A stretch of DNA of 64,000 nucleotides from Desmospora activa DSM 45169 (GCF_003046315.1 NZ_PZZP01000001.1:2294001-2358000), one strand, 5' to 3'; positions 24,513 through 34,077 are shown, counted from the stretch's first letter. A program made the numbers and translations. Notes: a model not told the origin generated them from the letters alone.

Positions 24513-24559
24513 AAAAACAGCAGAACAGAACCGTCAATGTCGGCCCCATCCTGCTTTTT
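24513..24559 (-). terminator. Terminator B of a homologous tandem pair, after the membrane-protein gene
   Basis: Stem AGCAG/CTGCT with internal pairing; minus strand ends GTTTTTAAA. The core resembles terminator A with scattered substitutions, suggesting duplication of the terminator region. Confidence 0.7.
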
Positions 24560-24602
24560 ACCCTCTCCTGAAATAGTCCTTGGATCCGATCCGCATTCTT
24601 GC

Positions 24603-25121
24603 TTAAGCCGTTGTCGTTTTGATGGAGCGTTTTCGTTTCCCACAGGGTTTAAAAACGGACAACAGAAACATCGCTATCAAAAAGATGATTTGCAGGATAA
24701 TTCCCACTAGTAGCTGTTGTTGATTAACGATAAAAGCCGGGTTGGATGCATGAAAGTCGGTGGCCGTCGTCATGGTAATCCCCTGCAAGGTCCAAACAAC
24801 CATACCAACAACGCCTAAACCAATCGAAAATAGCGTCAACACTTCTTTGGCGATAATCCAATAAAATCGAAACAATCCCCAACGGGTTAAAACGGAGAGT
24901 AAGATTCCGGTTACAACCGTACCGATGGTAGAAGCGCGCACACTTGTCTTGGCCAGAATATGCATGCTGGTATAGCACGCTTGTAACACTTCAGGATCAC
25001 GAGTATTGGCAGCTGTCAAAGTTAAAATGAGAAAAGCGACTGTCACTCCAAACAGAATGGCAGCAAATAAAAGATGAAGCGATAATAGCCACTTTCGTTG
25101 CTTTACCGTTAATTTCCCCAT
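24603..25121 (-). CDS. Four-segment integral membrane protein, unknown function
   Basis: 172 residues starting MGKLTVKQRKWLLSLHLLFAA, with four hydrophobic segments and a basic tail (CGKRKRSIKTT). The pattern (His in segment 1, Trp/Lys before segment 3) recalls DUF2269 or other small heme or transport-associated families, not enough to assign. ATG 25121 follows GGGAG; a GTG at 25163 with GAGGGAA is an alternative. Monocistronic, closed by terminator B. Confidence 0.75.
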   Translation of the reverse strand: MGKLTVKQRKWLLSLHLLFAAILFGVTVAFLILTLTAANTRDPEVLQACYTSMHILAKTSVRASTIGTVVTGILLSVLTRWGLFRFYWIIAKEVLTLFSIGLGVVGMVVWTLQGITMTTATDFHASNPAFIVNQQQLLVGIILQIIFLIAMFLLSVFKPCGKRKRSIKTTTA

Positions 25122-25421
25122 TTGATTTTCACTCCCTTCATCCGATCGGCCTATCAGCTTCACTCTTCCCTCGCACCACCGCTACAGACAGTATGGTATC
25201 CTCACTTTCTCAAATAACTCCAAAACAATAATTAAAAAAGGATAAAACAAAGGCCAAACAAAATAAAACCTTGTTAGTCATGCAAATACCGTCGCCTGCA
25301 CAACAAAAAGGTTTTTCAAAGGTGAAGCAAATATTTTTTTCATGTATCCACCTTTTGTGGACAAAAAATCAATTTACCATTCGAATAAAGAAGATAAAGG
25401 CACTCTTTTTGGAGGGATTCG

Positions 25422-25700
25422 GTGTTATTACGTGATCCGCAAAATCGTTGGAAGAAGTATACGGATTCTCGTCACAGCTTTATTTTCACCTATCAGCAGG
25501 ATGTGGAAAGGTTTGCTGAAGCCCAAACGGGTCTATGGATTGTTTGCTCCATCCACGGTCCTTACCACACCCATTATTGGAGGGCGTCTCGCATTCGGCC
25601 CGAATATGAAAGCCAAGTGGAAAAAGAAGCGCAGTTGATCCGTTATAACCCACCCACCCCATTGCGAAAACAATCGATACAATCAATGGATCTATTTTAA
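25422..25700 (+). CDS. Hypothetical 92-residue protein
   Basis: GTG start with TGGAGG at ideal distance. The product (MLLRDPQNRWKKYTDSRHSF and on) is rich in aromatic and basic residues, soluble, with no motif I recognise. It ends nine bases into the converging nucleotidase gene. The region upstream (25164-25421) is AT-rich and shows no other gene. The coding case rests on the ribosome site and open frame only. Confidence 0.55.
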   Translation: MLLRDPQNRWKKYTDSRHSFIFTYQQDVERFAEAQTGLWIVCSIHGPYHTHYWRASRIRPEYESQVEKEAQLIRYNPPTPLRKQSIQSMDLF

Positions 25701-26276
25701 GATTTTATTCATCTGTGGCGGATTCTTCACCCACGCCTCCGCTTCATCCCAGCTTTCGATGCGCGGCAGGTTGTGGGGATAATCCCGATTGTAGACGGCA
25801 TCGACAATCACGGTGGGCACCCTGGCTGCCACCAACTTATCTAGATGATGGGGCGCATCTTCAAAAAAGAGTTCAACGCCTAAATCCCGAGCCACTGCCG
25901 CTTTGTCTTGGCACCCCATCTTCAGATTGTTTCCATCGAAGGGGAAGCCGTGCTCCGTCAGCCACTTTTCCGTTACCTGCACCACTTTTTTCATCCCGGG
26001 ACGCGCCGTGATAAAGTAGATGCGGTGACCTTCCTGCGCGAGGCGGCTGAGTGTTTGCGATGCATGGGGCAAGGGAACTCCCAGGGAATAGATGCGCGCT
26101 TCCAGCTTGCGCCACAGGCGGGTGCTCTCCCGTTTGCTCAATCCGTAAGCTTTATCCAGATAAAAGTCCGTTACCTCTTCTTCTTTGACTGAGCGGTTTA
26201 ATTCTTCATTGAAGATATGTACGGCGGCTTGATGCGTATTTTTAATCGTTCCATCAATATCCACTCCGATGATCAT
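25692..26276 (-). CDS. HAD-family nucleotidase (YqfW / 5'(3')-deoxyribonucleotidase type)
   Basis: 194 residues with HAD motif I IIGVDIDGTI, motif II TAR in YFITARPGMKKV, and motif III/IV region LFFEDAPHHLDKL. This spacing matches the NT5C-like putative nucleotidases of Firmicutes (YqfW, YorS), which dephosphorylate nucleoside monophosphates. ATG 26276 has AAGGGG 7 nt upstream; the TTG two codons earlier is less likely. Monocistronic, downstream of 6S RNA. Confidence 0.85.
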   Translation of the reverse strand: MIIGVDIDGTIKNTHQAAVHIFNEELNRSVKEEEVTDFYLDKAYGLSKRESTRLWRKLEARIYSLGVPLPHASQTLSRLAQEGHRIYFITARPGMKKVVQVTEKWLTEHGFPFDGNNLKMGCQDKAAVARDLGVELFFEDAPHHLDKLVAARVPTVIVDAVYNRDYPHNLPRIESWDEAEAWVKNPPQMNKILK

Positions 26277-26376
26277 GGACAAACCCCTTTCATCCCTTGC
26301 AAAATTCTAACCACAGAATCGACCCTCTTTATTATCTCACGCTGAAGAAGCATTATCAAAACAAGCACATAAAAAG

Positions 26377-26400
26377 AAAAGCCCGCCATCTGGCGGACTT
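26377..26400 (-). terminator. Terminator downstream of 6S RNA
   Basis: Minus-strand hairpin AAGTCCGCC-agat-GGCGGGCTT followed by TTCTTTTT. It lies about 25 nt after the mature 6S 3' end and probably stops its precursor. Confidence 0.8.
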
Positions 26401-26424
26401 ACTTGTTTTATCATTTAAAGATCA

Positions 26425-26608
26425 AAAAATGCGAGCCCCATTATGCCGTGTCACCTGAGTTTTGAACCTGCTCTCGGCAGGTGGGTGCCCTGCAACCATG
26501 GTTACGAGTCCCGTCTAGGGCATTCGCGCGCATGGTTGACTTCAGGCTCCCGTTGGTAAGGTGTTGGCTCAAAACTGTCGGCCAACCACGGACATCGCAG
26601 GGCTCTTT
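26425..26608 (-). ncRNA. ssrS: 6S RNA (bsrA/SsrSA type)
   Basis: About 184 nt. The ends pair (5' GAGCCC with 3' GGGCTC), and the sequence has the Bacillus 6S features: GTTTTGAGCCAAC on the 5' side of the central bubble, GCACCCACCT and AGGTTCAAAAC on the 3' side. It binds sigma-A holoenzyme and lowers housekeeping transcription in stationary phase. The location beside aspS and toward rarA is the same as bsrA in Bacillus subtilis. Ends are estimated to within about 5 nt. Confidence 0.9.
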
Positions 26609-26616
26609 GTATTCCT

Positions 26617-26645
26617 ATGTTAACACAGCCAATTTCCTTTAGCAA
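26617..26645 (-). promoter_or_regulatory. Sigma-A promoter of 6S RNA
   Basis: Minus strand TTGCTA (26645-26640), 17-bp spacer, TAACAT (26622-26617), placing the start at about 26610, in line with the predicted 5' end of 6S RNA. Confidence 0.7.
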
Positions 26646-26728
26646 CCGGAAAACGTGTCTTCAGGATTCCGTCTAGTGGCATCCTCACTCTTCAACACAG
26701 TCGAGTTTAAGGATAGTGTGAACGGATT

Positions 26729-28513
26729 TTACTCCTCGGTTGAGCTTTGCTTACGTCGCATAATATGCAATTCCTGCAACTGACGATCATCCACCGGGGC
26801 AGGGGCTTGTGTCATCAAACAGCTGGCGCTGGCGGTCTTGGGGAAAGCAATTGTTTCCCGCAGATTGGACCGGCCCGCCAACAACATCACAATCCGGTCA
26901 AAACCAAAGGCGATTCCGCCATGAGGGGGAGCCCCATATTCAAATGCCTCCATCAAGAACCCAAATTGTTCTCTCGCCTCATCCATGGTAAAGCCGAGTG
27001 CTTCAAACATCGCTTCCTGCACTTCGCGGCGATGGATGCGCTGACTCCCGCCTCCGATTTCAAAGCCGTTTAGCACCATATCGTACGCCTTGGCCCGCAC
27101 TTTGCCGGGATCGGTTTTTAACAACGGAATATCCTCTTCCCGTGGGTTGGTGAAGGGATGATGTTCCGCATACCAGCGTCCCTCCTCCTCATCGTAGGAG
27201 AGGAGCGGAAAGTCCGTCACCCAGGTAAACCGGAATTCTCCTTCTGGAATCAGGTCCAATGCTTTGGCCAAGCGTACCCGTAATTCCCCCAGCACCTCTG
27301 CCGTCACCTTGCGCGTGTCGGCCATAAAGAATAAGAGGTCGCCAGATTCCGCTTGTGCCGCTTCCATCACATCCGCCAACTCCTGCTCCGACAGGAACTT
27401 AGCTACCGGCCCTTTGGGCCCTTCCGCTTTTAACGCCACCCACGCCAAGCCTTTGGCACCCAATTCCTGAGCGACTGCCCCCCACTGATCGATCTCCTTA
27501 CGGCTCCATCCGCCTTGCCCTTTTACATTGATCGCCTTCACCGCGCCACCGGCGGCGATGGTGGATGCAAACACTTTAAAGGAAGTCTCCTTCAAAATGG
27601 GGGAGAGATCAACCAACTCCATTCCAAATCGCAAATCCGGGCGGTCGGAACCAAACCGCTCCATCGCTTCCTGATAGGTGAGGCGGGGAAACGGCCGCGG
27701 CACTTCTACTGCGATCGTTTCACGGAAAATGGAGGCGACCAGCTCTTCCATCATGGATTGGAACACATCCGGATCTAGAAAAGAAGCTTCAATATCGATC
27801 TGGGTAAATTCCGGTTGCCGGTCTGCCCGTAAATCCTCATCCCGAAAACAACGTACAATCTGAAAGTAGCGTTCCATCCCCGAGATCATCAACAATTGCT
27901 TAAAAATTTGCGGCGACTGCGGCAAAGCATAAAACTGGCCTTCATGCACACGGCTGGGTACCAAGTAGTCCCGAGCCCCTTCCGGTGTGCTTTTGGTCAG
28001 CATCGGCGTTTCTACTTCGATAAAGCCCTTTTCCGATAAAAAGCGGCGAGTCGCTTGCATCGCTTGATGACGCAACAGTAGCGTTTGTTGCATCATTGGC
28101 CGTCTTAGATCGAGGTAACGGTATTTGAGCCGGATGGACTCATCTACCTCCACCTCATCCTCCACCGCAAACGGCGGTGTTTTGGAGGCGTTGAGAATCG
28201 TGATTTCTTCTGCCTGCACCTCGATTCTCCCCGTCTTCATTTTGGGGTTGATGGTCTCCTCTGAGCGGGCAATCACTTCCCCCCGCACCGCCAGCACATA
28301 TTGACCACGCACTTGATCCGCCACATGGGCCGCTTCCTCCGAAACCGCTTGATTGCACACCACTTGTACCGTTCCAGAGCGATCACGCAGATCGATAAAG
28401 ATTAAATCCCCGAAGTTACGTCGCTTCTGTACCCATCCATTTAAAATCACTCCCTGCCCCACTTCAGCAGTGGTAAGCTCGCCACAAGGATGGGTCCGAT
28501 AAATCGATTCCAA
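26729..28513 (-). CDS. aspS: Aspartyl-tRNA synthetase
   Basis: Class II synthetase of 594 residues: N-terminal OB-fold ([21 protein letters not shown]), motif 2 region ([22 protein letters not shown] shortened here to its FRDED core), bacterial GAD insertion, and motif 3 [13 protein letters not shown]. The start is TTG at 28513, eight bases after GGGAGG; no ATG is suitably placed. It starts 14 nt after hisS and shares its T-box-controlled transcript. Confidence 0.97.
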   Translation of the reverse strand: MESIYRTHPCGELTTAEVGQGVILNGWVQKRRNFGDLIFIDLRDRSGTVQVVCNQAVSEEAAHVADQVRGQYVLAVRGEVIARSEETINPKMKTGRIEVQAEEITILNASKTPPFAVEDEVEVDESIRLKYRYLDLRRPMMQQTLLLRHQAMQATRRFLSEKGFIEVETPMLTKSTPEGARDYLVPSRVHEGQFYALPQSPQIFKQLLMISGMERYFQIVRCFRDEDLRADRQPEFTQIDIEASFLDPDVFQSMMEELVASIFRETIAVEVPRPFPRLTYQEAMERFGSDRPDLRFGMELVDLSPILKETSFKVFASTIAAGGAVKAINVKGQGGWSRKEIDQWGAVAQELGAKGLAWVALKAEGPKGPVAKFLSEQELADVMEAAQAESGDLLFFMADTRKVTAEVLGELRVRLAKALDLIPEGEFRFTWVTDFPLLSYDEEEGRWYAEHHPFTNPREEDIPLLKTDPGKVRAKAYDMVLNGFEIGGGSQRIHRREVQEAMFEALGFTMDEAREQFGFLMEAFEYGAPPHGGIAFGFDRIVMLLAGRSNLRETIAFPKTASASCLMTQAPAPVDDRQLQELHIMRRKQSSTEE

Positions 28514-28527
28514 CAGCGTTTCCTCCC

Positions 28528-29790
28528 TTATCCATGCATCCGTTTATCCCGTACATATTCCACCAGCTTATCCAGTTGGATCGTCTCCTGGACACCGGTG
28601 GCCAATTCCTTGACGACAACTTGGTTATTCTGAAGCTCCTCATCTCCCAGAATCGCCACCAAACGGGCATTCATCCGATCCGCCGCTTTTAGCTGTCCCT
28701 TCATTTTGCGCCCCAACGCATCCCGTTCCACCGAGCAACCGGCTTGACGTAGGGCTTGTAATAACGATAACGACCGCTGCTGTGCCTCCTCACCGATGGT
28801 GGCCAAAAAGCAGTCCACTTCTATCGAGAGCGGCAGCTCCACTTCTTGGAGCTCCAAAGCGAGCAGCACCCGCTCTAACCCGATCCCAAACCCGATGCCC
28901 GGCATATCGGGTCCGCCCACGTCCTGCACGAGACCGTTATAGCGACCGCCGCCACCGAGAGAGCCGGAAACCCCCTCGACGATATATTCAAAAGCGGTTT
29001 GGGTGTAATAATCCAAGCCGCGTACCAGCCGTGTATTAAGAACAAACGGCACCTGAAGTTCATCCAATCCTTTTTTAACCGCAGCAAAATGGGACTCACA
29101 ATCATCACAAAGATGATCCACCATCCGTGGCGCTTCCGCAGTGATCGCTTGGCAGGTCTCATTTTTACAATCCAGGATGCGCATCGGATTCCGTTCCATG
29201 CGAGACTGACAATCTTTACACAATTCCTCCCGGCGAGGCGTAAGGTAGGCAACCAGCTTTTCCCGAAACAGCGGGCGACAACGGTGGCAACCGACACTAT
29301 TCAACTCTACCTGCACCCCATCCAATCCGAGGGAACGGTAAAATTGAAACCCAAGATCGATTACTTCCGCATCCGTCAACGGGTCCTCCGTTCCAAACAC
29401 TTCGACGCCAAATTGGTGGAACTGTCGTTGTCTGCCCGCTTGTGGCCGTTCATAGCGGTACATTGGCCCGATGTAGTACCATTTGGTGGGTTGGGGATCG
29501 CCATATACTTTTTTCTCCACAAAGGAGCGAACCACCCCAGCCGTTCCCTCCGGCCGCAGTGTCAAACTGCGCCCACCTCGGTCTTCAAACGTATACATCT
29601 CCTTCTCCACAATGTCCGTCGTCTCGCCCACACCCCGGCGGAACAGCTCTGTCTGTTCAAACAGCGGCGTCCGCACCTCAGAGAAATGATAGCGCCGACA
29701 CCATTCTCGGGCTTTTTCCTCGATATACTGCCATTTCTCCACTTCGCCGGGCATCAGGTCAACCGTGCCGCGCGGTACGCGAAAATTCAT
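28528..29790 (-). CDS. hisS: Histidyl-tRNA synthetase
   Basis: Class II synthetase of 420 residues with the start [15 protein letters not shown], motif 2 [20 protein letters not shown], the histidine loops [14 protein letters not shown] and GGGGRYNGL, motif 3 [13 protein letters not shown] and the anticodon-binding domain. AAGGAGG precedes the ATG. Expression is controlled by the T-box leader immediately upstream. Confidence 0.97.
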   Translation of the reverse strand: MNFRVPRGTVDLMPGEVEKWQYIEEKAREWCRRYHFSEVRTPLFEQTELFRRGVGETTDIVEKEMYTFEDRGGRSLTLRPEGTAGVVRSFVEKKVYGDPQPTKWYYIGPMYRYERPQAGRQRQFHQFGVEVFGTEDPLTDAEVIDLGFQFYRSLGLDGVQVELNSVGCHRCRPLFREKLVAYLTPRREELCKDCQSRMERNPMRILDCKNETCQAITAEAPRMVDHLCDDCESHFAAVKKGLDELQVPFVLNTRLVRGLDYYTQTAFEYIVEGVSGSLGGGGRYNGLVQDVGGPDMPGIGFGIGLERVLLALELQEVELPLSIEVDCFLATIGEEAQQRSLSLLQALRQAGCSVERDALGRKMKGQLKAADRMNARLVAILGDEELQNNQVVVKELATGVQETIQLDKLVEYVRDKRMHG

Positions 29791-29833
29791 CCCTTTCGCC
29801 TCCTTTTTCCTTGTTTTTCTGTATTAAAAAATC

Positions 29834-30120
29834 CCCCGCCACTGACCTTGTTGTCAGGGACGAGAGATTAGCTCCCGCGGTACCACCCTTGGTTGAAGAC
29901 GCATCCTACGCCTCCCACTTTCAGGCCGGGTATCGTCCGGCAAACGTTCGGGTCTACTGCCCCCATAGAAGGGGTTCGCTCCGAAACCTCCGGGTGTCTT
30001 TCGCCGTGGTGTGGCATAGTGGCGCTTGCAGCCTGATGGCGCCTCCTCTCTGGTTGCCCATGGCACGGTTACTCTCCCATCATCAGCGTTGATCTGTCGA
30101 TTGAAGTAAAATGCTGTTGA
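29834..30120 (-). promoter_or_regulatory. T-box leader (tRNA-sensing riboswitch) of hisS-aspS
   Basis: The minus strand carries the T-box sequence GGGTGGTACCGCGG (29887-29874 region), followed by a terminator with stem CTGAC/GTCAG extended by flanking G/C bases and a TTTTTT run near 29830. Stem I features upstream include GGGAGAGTAA, the CAGAGAGG AG-bulge and the GGCTGCAAGCGCC apical loop. A CAC triplet at 29996-29994, in GAAAGACACC on the 3' side of stem I, is a good candidate His specifier. Uncharged tRNA-His should stabilise the antiterminator. Confidence 0.95.
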
Positions 30121-30126
30121 TACAGA

Positions 30127-30155
30127 AGTCTACGGGAAGGGAGGGAAAAAGTCAA
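30127..30155 (-). promoter_or_regulatory. Sigma-A promoter of the hisS T-box operon
   Basis: Minus strand TTGACT (30155-30150), 17-bp spacer, TAGACT (30132-30127), placing the transcript start at about 30120, just before T-box stem I. Confidence 0.8.
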
Positions 30156-30224
30156 GACATTGGGGGAAAAAGTTTGATCGTACCCCCAAAAACAAGGCTG
30201 CCTAAATCTGTATTTATTGTTGCG

Positions 30225-30262
30225 TAACAGTTATTGATATTCATAAACTGTTATAGTATAAT
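30225..30262 (+). promoter_or_regulatory. Near-consensus promoter with overlapping inverted repeat, upstream of the small CxxC gene
   Basis: TTGATA (30234-30239), 17-bp spacer, TATAAT (30257-30262). Inverted arms TAACAGTT (30225-30232) and AACTGTTA (30246-30253) straddle the -35 hexamer and reach into the spacer, which suggests repression of a promoter that would otherwise be strong. Confidence 0.7.
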
Positions 30263-30292
30263 TACTTCAACCTGGAACGGGAGGAAAGCCCG

Positions 30293-30427
30293 ATGCAAAC
30301 CAAGCCGGTCCAAGAGGAAATATGTCCCGTCTGCGGCAAGAAGATTGAGAAAAATCGCGAATCCGTTCTCAAGGAATGCTGCTCCGACCAATGGATTAAA
30401 CAGCAAATCGATAACTGCTATTTTTAA
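30293..30427 (+). CDS. Small zinc-ribbon-like CxxC protein (44 residues)
   Basis: GGGAGG precedes ATG by 8 nt and a near-consensus promoter lies just upstream. The product starts MQTKPVQEEICPVCGKKIEK; CPVCG is a zinc-knuckle half and a later CC pair plus a final Cys could complete a site. A short terminator follows directly. No family recognised, but promoter, ribosome site, frame and terminator together make a real gene likely. Confidence 0.7.
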   Translation: MQTKPVQEEICPVCGKKIEKNRESVLKECCSDQWIKQQIDNCYF

Positions 30428-30434
30428 TCCCCTT

Positions 30435-30460
30435 CCGCCCCTTGGGGCTTTTTTTATTTT
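30435..30460 (+). terminator. Short terminator of the small CxxC gene
   Basis: GCCCCTTGGGGC hairpin (stem of four to five) followed by TTTTTTT. It overlaps the end of the converging gene at 30454. Confidence 0.65.
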
Positions 30461-31239
30461 TCAACCAGCGTATACAGCTCCTCAAACAACAGTTGCTCCA
30501 ATGTGAAGGAAAGCCAATTTGCGGAACTCTCCACTTCTTTTACACAACGTTGATAGCGCAAAAAAGACCACCAGCGACGGGCGGGAAAATGATCCTTTAC
30601 CTCGCCCAACCACTCCTGACACGCTTGTAGCACCGGCTCCGCCTCACGTTGATGCTCTGTTAGAATCTTACAGGCTTTATCATAACCATTGAGCAACCGC
30701 TGCCATTCTTTTTCCTCCGCGTGATTTCCAACCAGACGGGTGATATATTCCTCATGTTCCTGAATCAATTTTCCAACCTGTTGTGTCGGATCTTTCTCTG
30801 CCAACGCATCAAATCCATTGATCAGCGAAGCAAGCGTTTTCCGCTGTGCAGGGGTTAGACGATCAGCTGACTTTTCCAATCCTTTTAACGCATTACCAAC
30901 CTCCTTCCACTCCCCGACCAAGGATGTCTCCTCCAAATCATTGTATTCAAGCAAAAAATGCTCCCACCACTCTAATTTCATCGCCTCTCGCAAAAGCTCA
31001 CGCCGGATTTTCTGTGGAATCGCTTTTCCCGACTCTTGGTCTACACGGGCCTGAGGTTGATCACCTCCCCCCCTACGGTCAATGCCTACGTGATCGGTGT
31101 TGGGAACGATTGTTATATAATACGATCCATCCTGATAAGCAAGACTAAATGGAAGAAGCAACATATAATCCTTTCCGCTCTCCTTCTGCAGCCGTTTTAC
31201 CAACCAATCCGGTCCAAAATCCTCTAACGGTGCTCCCAT
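30454..31239 (-). CDS. Hypothetical soluble helical protein (261 residues)
   Basis: Start ATG follows GAGGG. The N-terminal third has a beta-like section (YMLLLPFSLAYQDGSYYITI); the rest is strongly charged and helical, with likely coiled-coil stretches (residues about 100-200), and there is no signal peptide or membrane segment. No family recognised. It stands alone between the CxxC gene and glpQ and ends in the shared terminator region. Confidence 0.7.
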   Translation of the reverse strand: MGAPLEDFGPDWLVKRLQKESGKDYMLLLPFSLAYQDGSYYITIVPNTDHVGIDRRGGGDQPQARVDQESGKAIPQKIRRELLREAMKLEWWEHFLLEYNDLEETSLVGEWKEVGNALKGLEKSADRLTPAQRKTLASLINGFDALAEKDPTQQVGKLIQEHEEYITRLVGNHAEEKEWQRLLNGYDKACKILTEHQREAEPVLQACQEWLGEVKDHFPARRWWSFLRYQRCVKEVESSANWLSFTLEQLLFEELYTLVEK

Positions 31240-31432
31240 ATGCCCTCACCCTTTCCATTTTCGTTCTCCCTTTCTATTGTTGGACAATGACGACTTTTTG
31301 TCCAATCCATTTGTCACAATCAAACTTAATAATCAGCCAACAACATTTATCCAATTTTTTCACTTCTTTTAAAGTGCTTTTACAAATAATAACTATACTA
31401 GTGCACGACTTATCCACTAAGGAGTGTGACTC

Positions 31433-32266
31433 ATGCCCAAGATCAAAACATTGTTGGCTGGGATAGCGGGTGTCCTTTTATTCAGCGGAATTTTGCTGCC
31501 CCATGGAGCAGGAGCGGAAACAACCGCTACTAAATCCCAATTTTTAAACATCGCCCACCGGGGAGCATCTGGTTATGCGCCGGAAAACACCATCGCCGCT
31601 TTTGACAAGGCCGTAACGATGAAAGCCGATTATTTTGAAGTGGATGTGCAACGCAGTAAAGACGGTCATCTTGTCATTCTTCACGACAATACGGTTGATC
31701 GAACTACTGATGGAACCGGGTATATCGGCGACCTTACATTGGAGGAAATCAAACAACTGGATGCAGGCAGTTGGTTTGGAGAAGAATTTGCTGGGGAGCC
31801 GATTCCCACCTTAAACGAAGTGCTGGATCGCTATCGCAGCAAAAACATCGGCATTTTGATCGAGTTAAAAAGCCCTGAACTGTATCCCGGCATTGAGGCG
31901 GAAGTCGCCCTCCTTCTGGCACAAAAAAAACTGGATAAACGGACGGACAAGATTATCGTTCAATCGTTCAACCATGATGTGATGAAAAACTACCATCGGT
32001 TGCAACCCACCATCCCCGTCGGTGTTTTGGTCAGCTACACCCCTGAAGGCGTCTCTGATGAGCAACTGCGGCAGTTTTCAACCTATGCCGACTATGTCAA
32101 TCCCAATCAACGCTTGGTGAATCACGATCTGGTGCAACGCGTCCATGCGAACGGCATGAAAATCACTCCCTACACCATCCGCGCCGAAAGCGAAGCCCGG
32201 CAAATGATGGCCGCCGGCGTTGACGGCGTCATTACGGATTTCCCCGAATTAGGCCGATTGCGCTGA
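31433..32266 (+). CDS. glpQ: Secreted glycerophosphodiester phosphodiesterase
   Basis: Hydrolyses glycerophosphodiesters to glycerol 3-phosphate plus alcohol. 277 residues: signal peptide (MPKIKTLLAGIAGVLLFSG, cleavage near AGA at about 28), catalytic HRG in IAHRGASGYAPENT, metal ligands in FEVDVQRSKDGHLVILHD, and the TIM-barrel end with GVDGVITDFPE. AAGGAG precedes the ATG. In Bacillus such enzymes also act on teichoic acid. No transporter gene adjoins it. Confidence 0.94.
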   Translation: MPKIKTLLAGIAGVLLFSGILLPHGAGAETTATKSQFLNIAHRGASGYAPENTIAAFDKAVTMKADYFEVDVQRSKDGHLVILHDNTVDRTTDGTGYIGDLTLEEIKQLDAGSWFGEEFAGEPIPTLNEVLDRYRSKNIGILIELKSPELYPGIEAEVALLLAQKKLDKRTDKIIVQSFNHDVMKNYHRLQPTIPVGVLVSYTPEGVSDEQLRQFSTYADYVNPNQRLVNHDLVQRVHANGMKITPYTIRAESEARQMMAAGVDGVITDFPELGRLR

Positions 32267-32284
32267 AGAAAACACTAATCCTGA

Positions 32285-32316
32285 TCCTGGTGAATACCAG
32301 GATTTTCTTTTTTGTT
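32285..32316 (+). terminator. Terminator of glpQ
   Basis: Eight-bp stem ATCCTGGT / ACCAGGAT with a four-base loop, then TTTCTTTTTT. Confidence 0.85.
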
Positions 32317-32476
32317 TTCCTATGATAAAAATAGTCGTTTGTTGATCAGCCTCCAACAGAGGAGATAGGAACTTCTTGAATCGATCGAAAAAAAGGGGAT
32401 TTTTACCCGACGCCTCGAAAGAATGGGCTGGAACATGATTGAACACCAATCATTGTCACTATAAAATCCATCCATT

Positions 32477-32506
32477 AAAAAACGTCGGCATAAATACCGA
32501 CGTTTT
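32477..32506 (-). terminator. Bidirectional terminator after the antiporter gene
   Basis: Stem AAAACGTCGG / CCGACGTTTT with an eight-base loop and U tracts on both strands. It closes the antiporter gene. The stretch between it and the glpQ terminator shows nothing. Confidence 0.85.
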
Positions 32507-32540
32507 TCATGTATCTGAGCATTTTTTACCGAAGAATCGA

Positions 32541-33710
32541 TCAAGAAGAAGCGGTCTCTTCCTTTTTCTCTGACTCCGCGTTGGCATCTCCAAAGAAGAC
32601 CTTTAAGAGAACCGGTGCAATCAGAGTGGTCAAGATGATAACCAAGACCATCGCGGTAAAATACTCTTGACTCAAAAGCTCTGCGGTGAGACCCGTGCTC
32701 GCGATAATCAGCGCCACTTCCCCCCGGGATACCATCCCAGAACCGATTCCAAGGGCACTTTTTTTATCAAATCCGGTTAAGCGCGCTCCGACAGTGCCGC
32801 CCACCAATTTGGTGATTACAGCGATTACCGTCATCACAACGATCAACCAGATTTGATCGGCAAGTCCAGCAAAGGAGACATTTAAACCGATGCTGACGAA
32901 AAAGACAGGCACAAAGATGGCATATGCAATCGGTTCCACCTTATGCTCCACTTCTTCTTTGTATTTAGTGGTAGACAGTGCTACACCGGCAGCAAACGCT
33001 CCAATAATGCCGGCAACTCCCATTTCTTCAGCCAGGTAAGAGAAAAAGAAACAAACGATCAGTGCTGCACTGATGAGGGATTCGCTCACTTTCAGAGGAG
33101 ACAGCTTCTTCATCACCCAAGGAACCACTTTCCATCCCAAGAGAGCGATCGCTGCAAAGAAGAGGAATTTCTTGCCGATCACCAAAGCGATCGCATCCTC
33201 CCCACCGGCAAAACTCATCATAAACGCCAGCATAATCACAACCAACACATCATCTACTACCGCAGCACCCAGGATGGTAGTACTTTCGCGGGAACCTAAA
33301 CGCCCGAGATCTTTTAAGGTTTGCACCGTGATGCTGACTGAAGTGGCAGACAACAACAGACCGATAAACAGGGATTGTTGAGAATCCAAGCCAAATGCCA
33401 AACCAGCGAAGTACCCACCCAACAATGGCAGAATAATTCCGCCTACCCCCACAGCAACAGAGGAATTGCGAGTCCGGTTCAGCTCTTTGATATCCGTTTC
33501 CAAACCGGCGATAAACATCAGCAGAAGCACACCGATCTCGGCCATCGTCTCAATCAGATTATCATTATCAACCCAACCCAGCACTGCAGGGCCGATGATA
33601 ATTCCAACGAGCAACTTGCCCAGCACCGACGGTTGGCCTAATCTTACACTGAGATCACCGGCCAGTTTTGTGCTGAGAATGATGATTAAAATTGTGGCTA
33701 TAAATAGCAT
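32541..33710 (-). CDS. Monovalent cation:proton antiporter, CPA2 family
   Basis: A 389-residue membrane protein with about 12-13 segments and no C-terminal nucleotide-binding domain. The first segments (LGQPSVLGKLLVGIIIGPAVLG) and the ion-site region (ATSVSITVQTLKDLG, then AAVVDDVLVVIML with an Asp pair) match the GerN/NapA/KefB group, exchanging Na+ or K+ for protons. ATG 33710 is preferred, with GGTGGTG upstream; ATG 33728 has no ribosome site. A short leader hairpin lies at 33757-33789. Confidence 0.9.
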   Translation of the reverse strand: MLFIATILIIILSTKLAGDLSVRLGQPSVLGKLLVGIIIGPAVLGWVDNDNLIETMAEIGVLLLMFIAGLETDIKELNRTRNSSVAVGVGGIILPLLGGYFAGLAFGLDSQQSLFIGLLLSATSVSITVQTLKDLGRLGSRESTTILGAAVVDDVLVVIMLAFMMSFAGGEDAIALVIGKKFLFFAAIALLGWKVVPWVMKKLSPLKVSESLISAALIVCFFFSYLAEEMGVAGIIGAFAAGVALSTTKYKEEVEHKVEPIAYAIFVPVFFVSIGLNVSFAGLADQIWLIVVMTVIAVITKLVGGTVGARLTGFDKKSALGIGSGMVSRGEVALIIASTGLTAELLSQEYFTAMVLVIILTTLIAPVLLKVFFGDANAESEKKEETASS

Positions 33711-34023
33711 CACAACACCACCAGTCATAAGAATTTTGTCATACTTTTAACCTTAAGAACGGACCTTTGGCTTAGGTTCAGCTCCGTTCATGATACCATT
33801 AAATGTTTCTGCCATAAGTGAGGATTTTGTTAAAGAAAGCTCTTCCATCAGTTTCCTCAACCTTCCACATCCTATACATATCCCAATTTATAGGCTGTCC
33901 TCGATATGGAAGCATAAAAAGAGGAGACCCAAAAATCAGTCACCCTTTATCTGTTACCCTTTCAAGCAAAAGAAAAAACCGATTTTCATAAGAATTCCCG
34001 TCAATCGCTTTCACTTGCGCAAT
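33711..34023. other. Intergenic gap between antiporter and hemZ
   Basis: A minus-strand hairpin with outer arms GAACGGA (33789-33783) and TCCGTTC (33763-33757) and an inner ACCT/AGGT pair lies in the leader of the antiporter gene. The remainder is AT-rich with no credible gene on either strand. Confidence 0.5.
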
Positions 34024-34057
34024 AAAAAACAACCCGTCCATTACAGACGAGTTGTTT
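34024..34057 (-). terminator. Terminator of hemZ
   Basis: Stem AAACAACTCGTC / GACGGGTTGTTT (one G-T pair), loop of about eight, then TTTTTT on the minus strand. Confidence 0.85.
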
Positions 34058-34077
34058 GCCGTCTTTGCATTTGTCGT

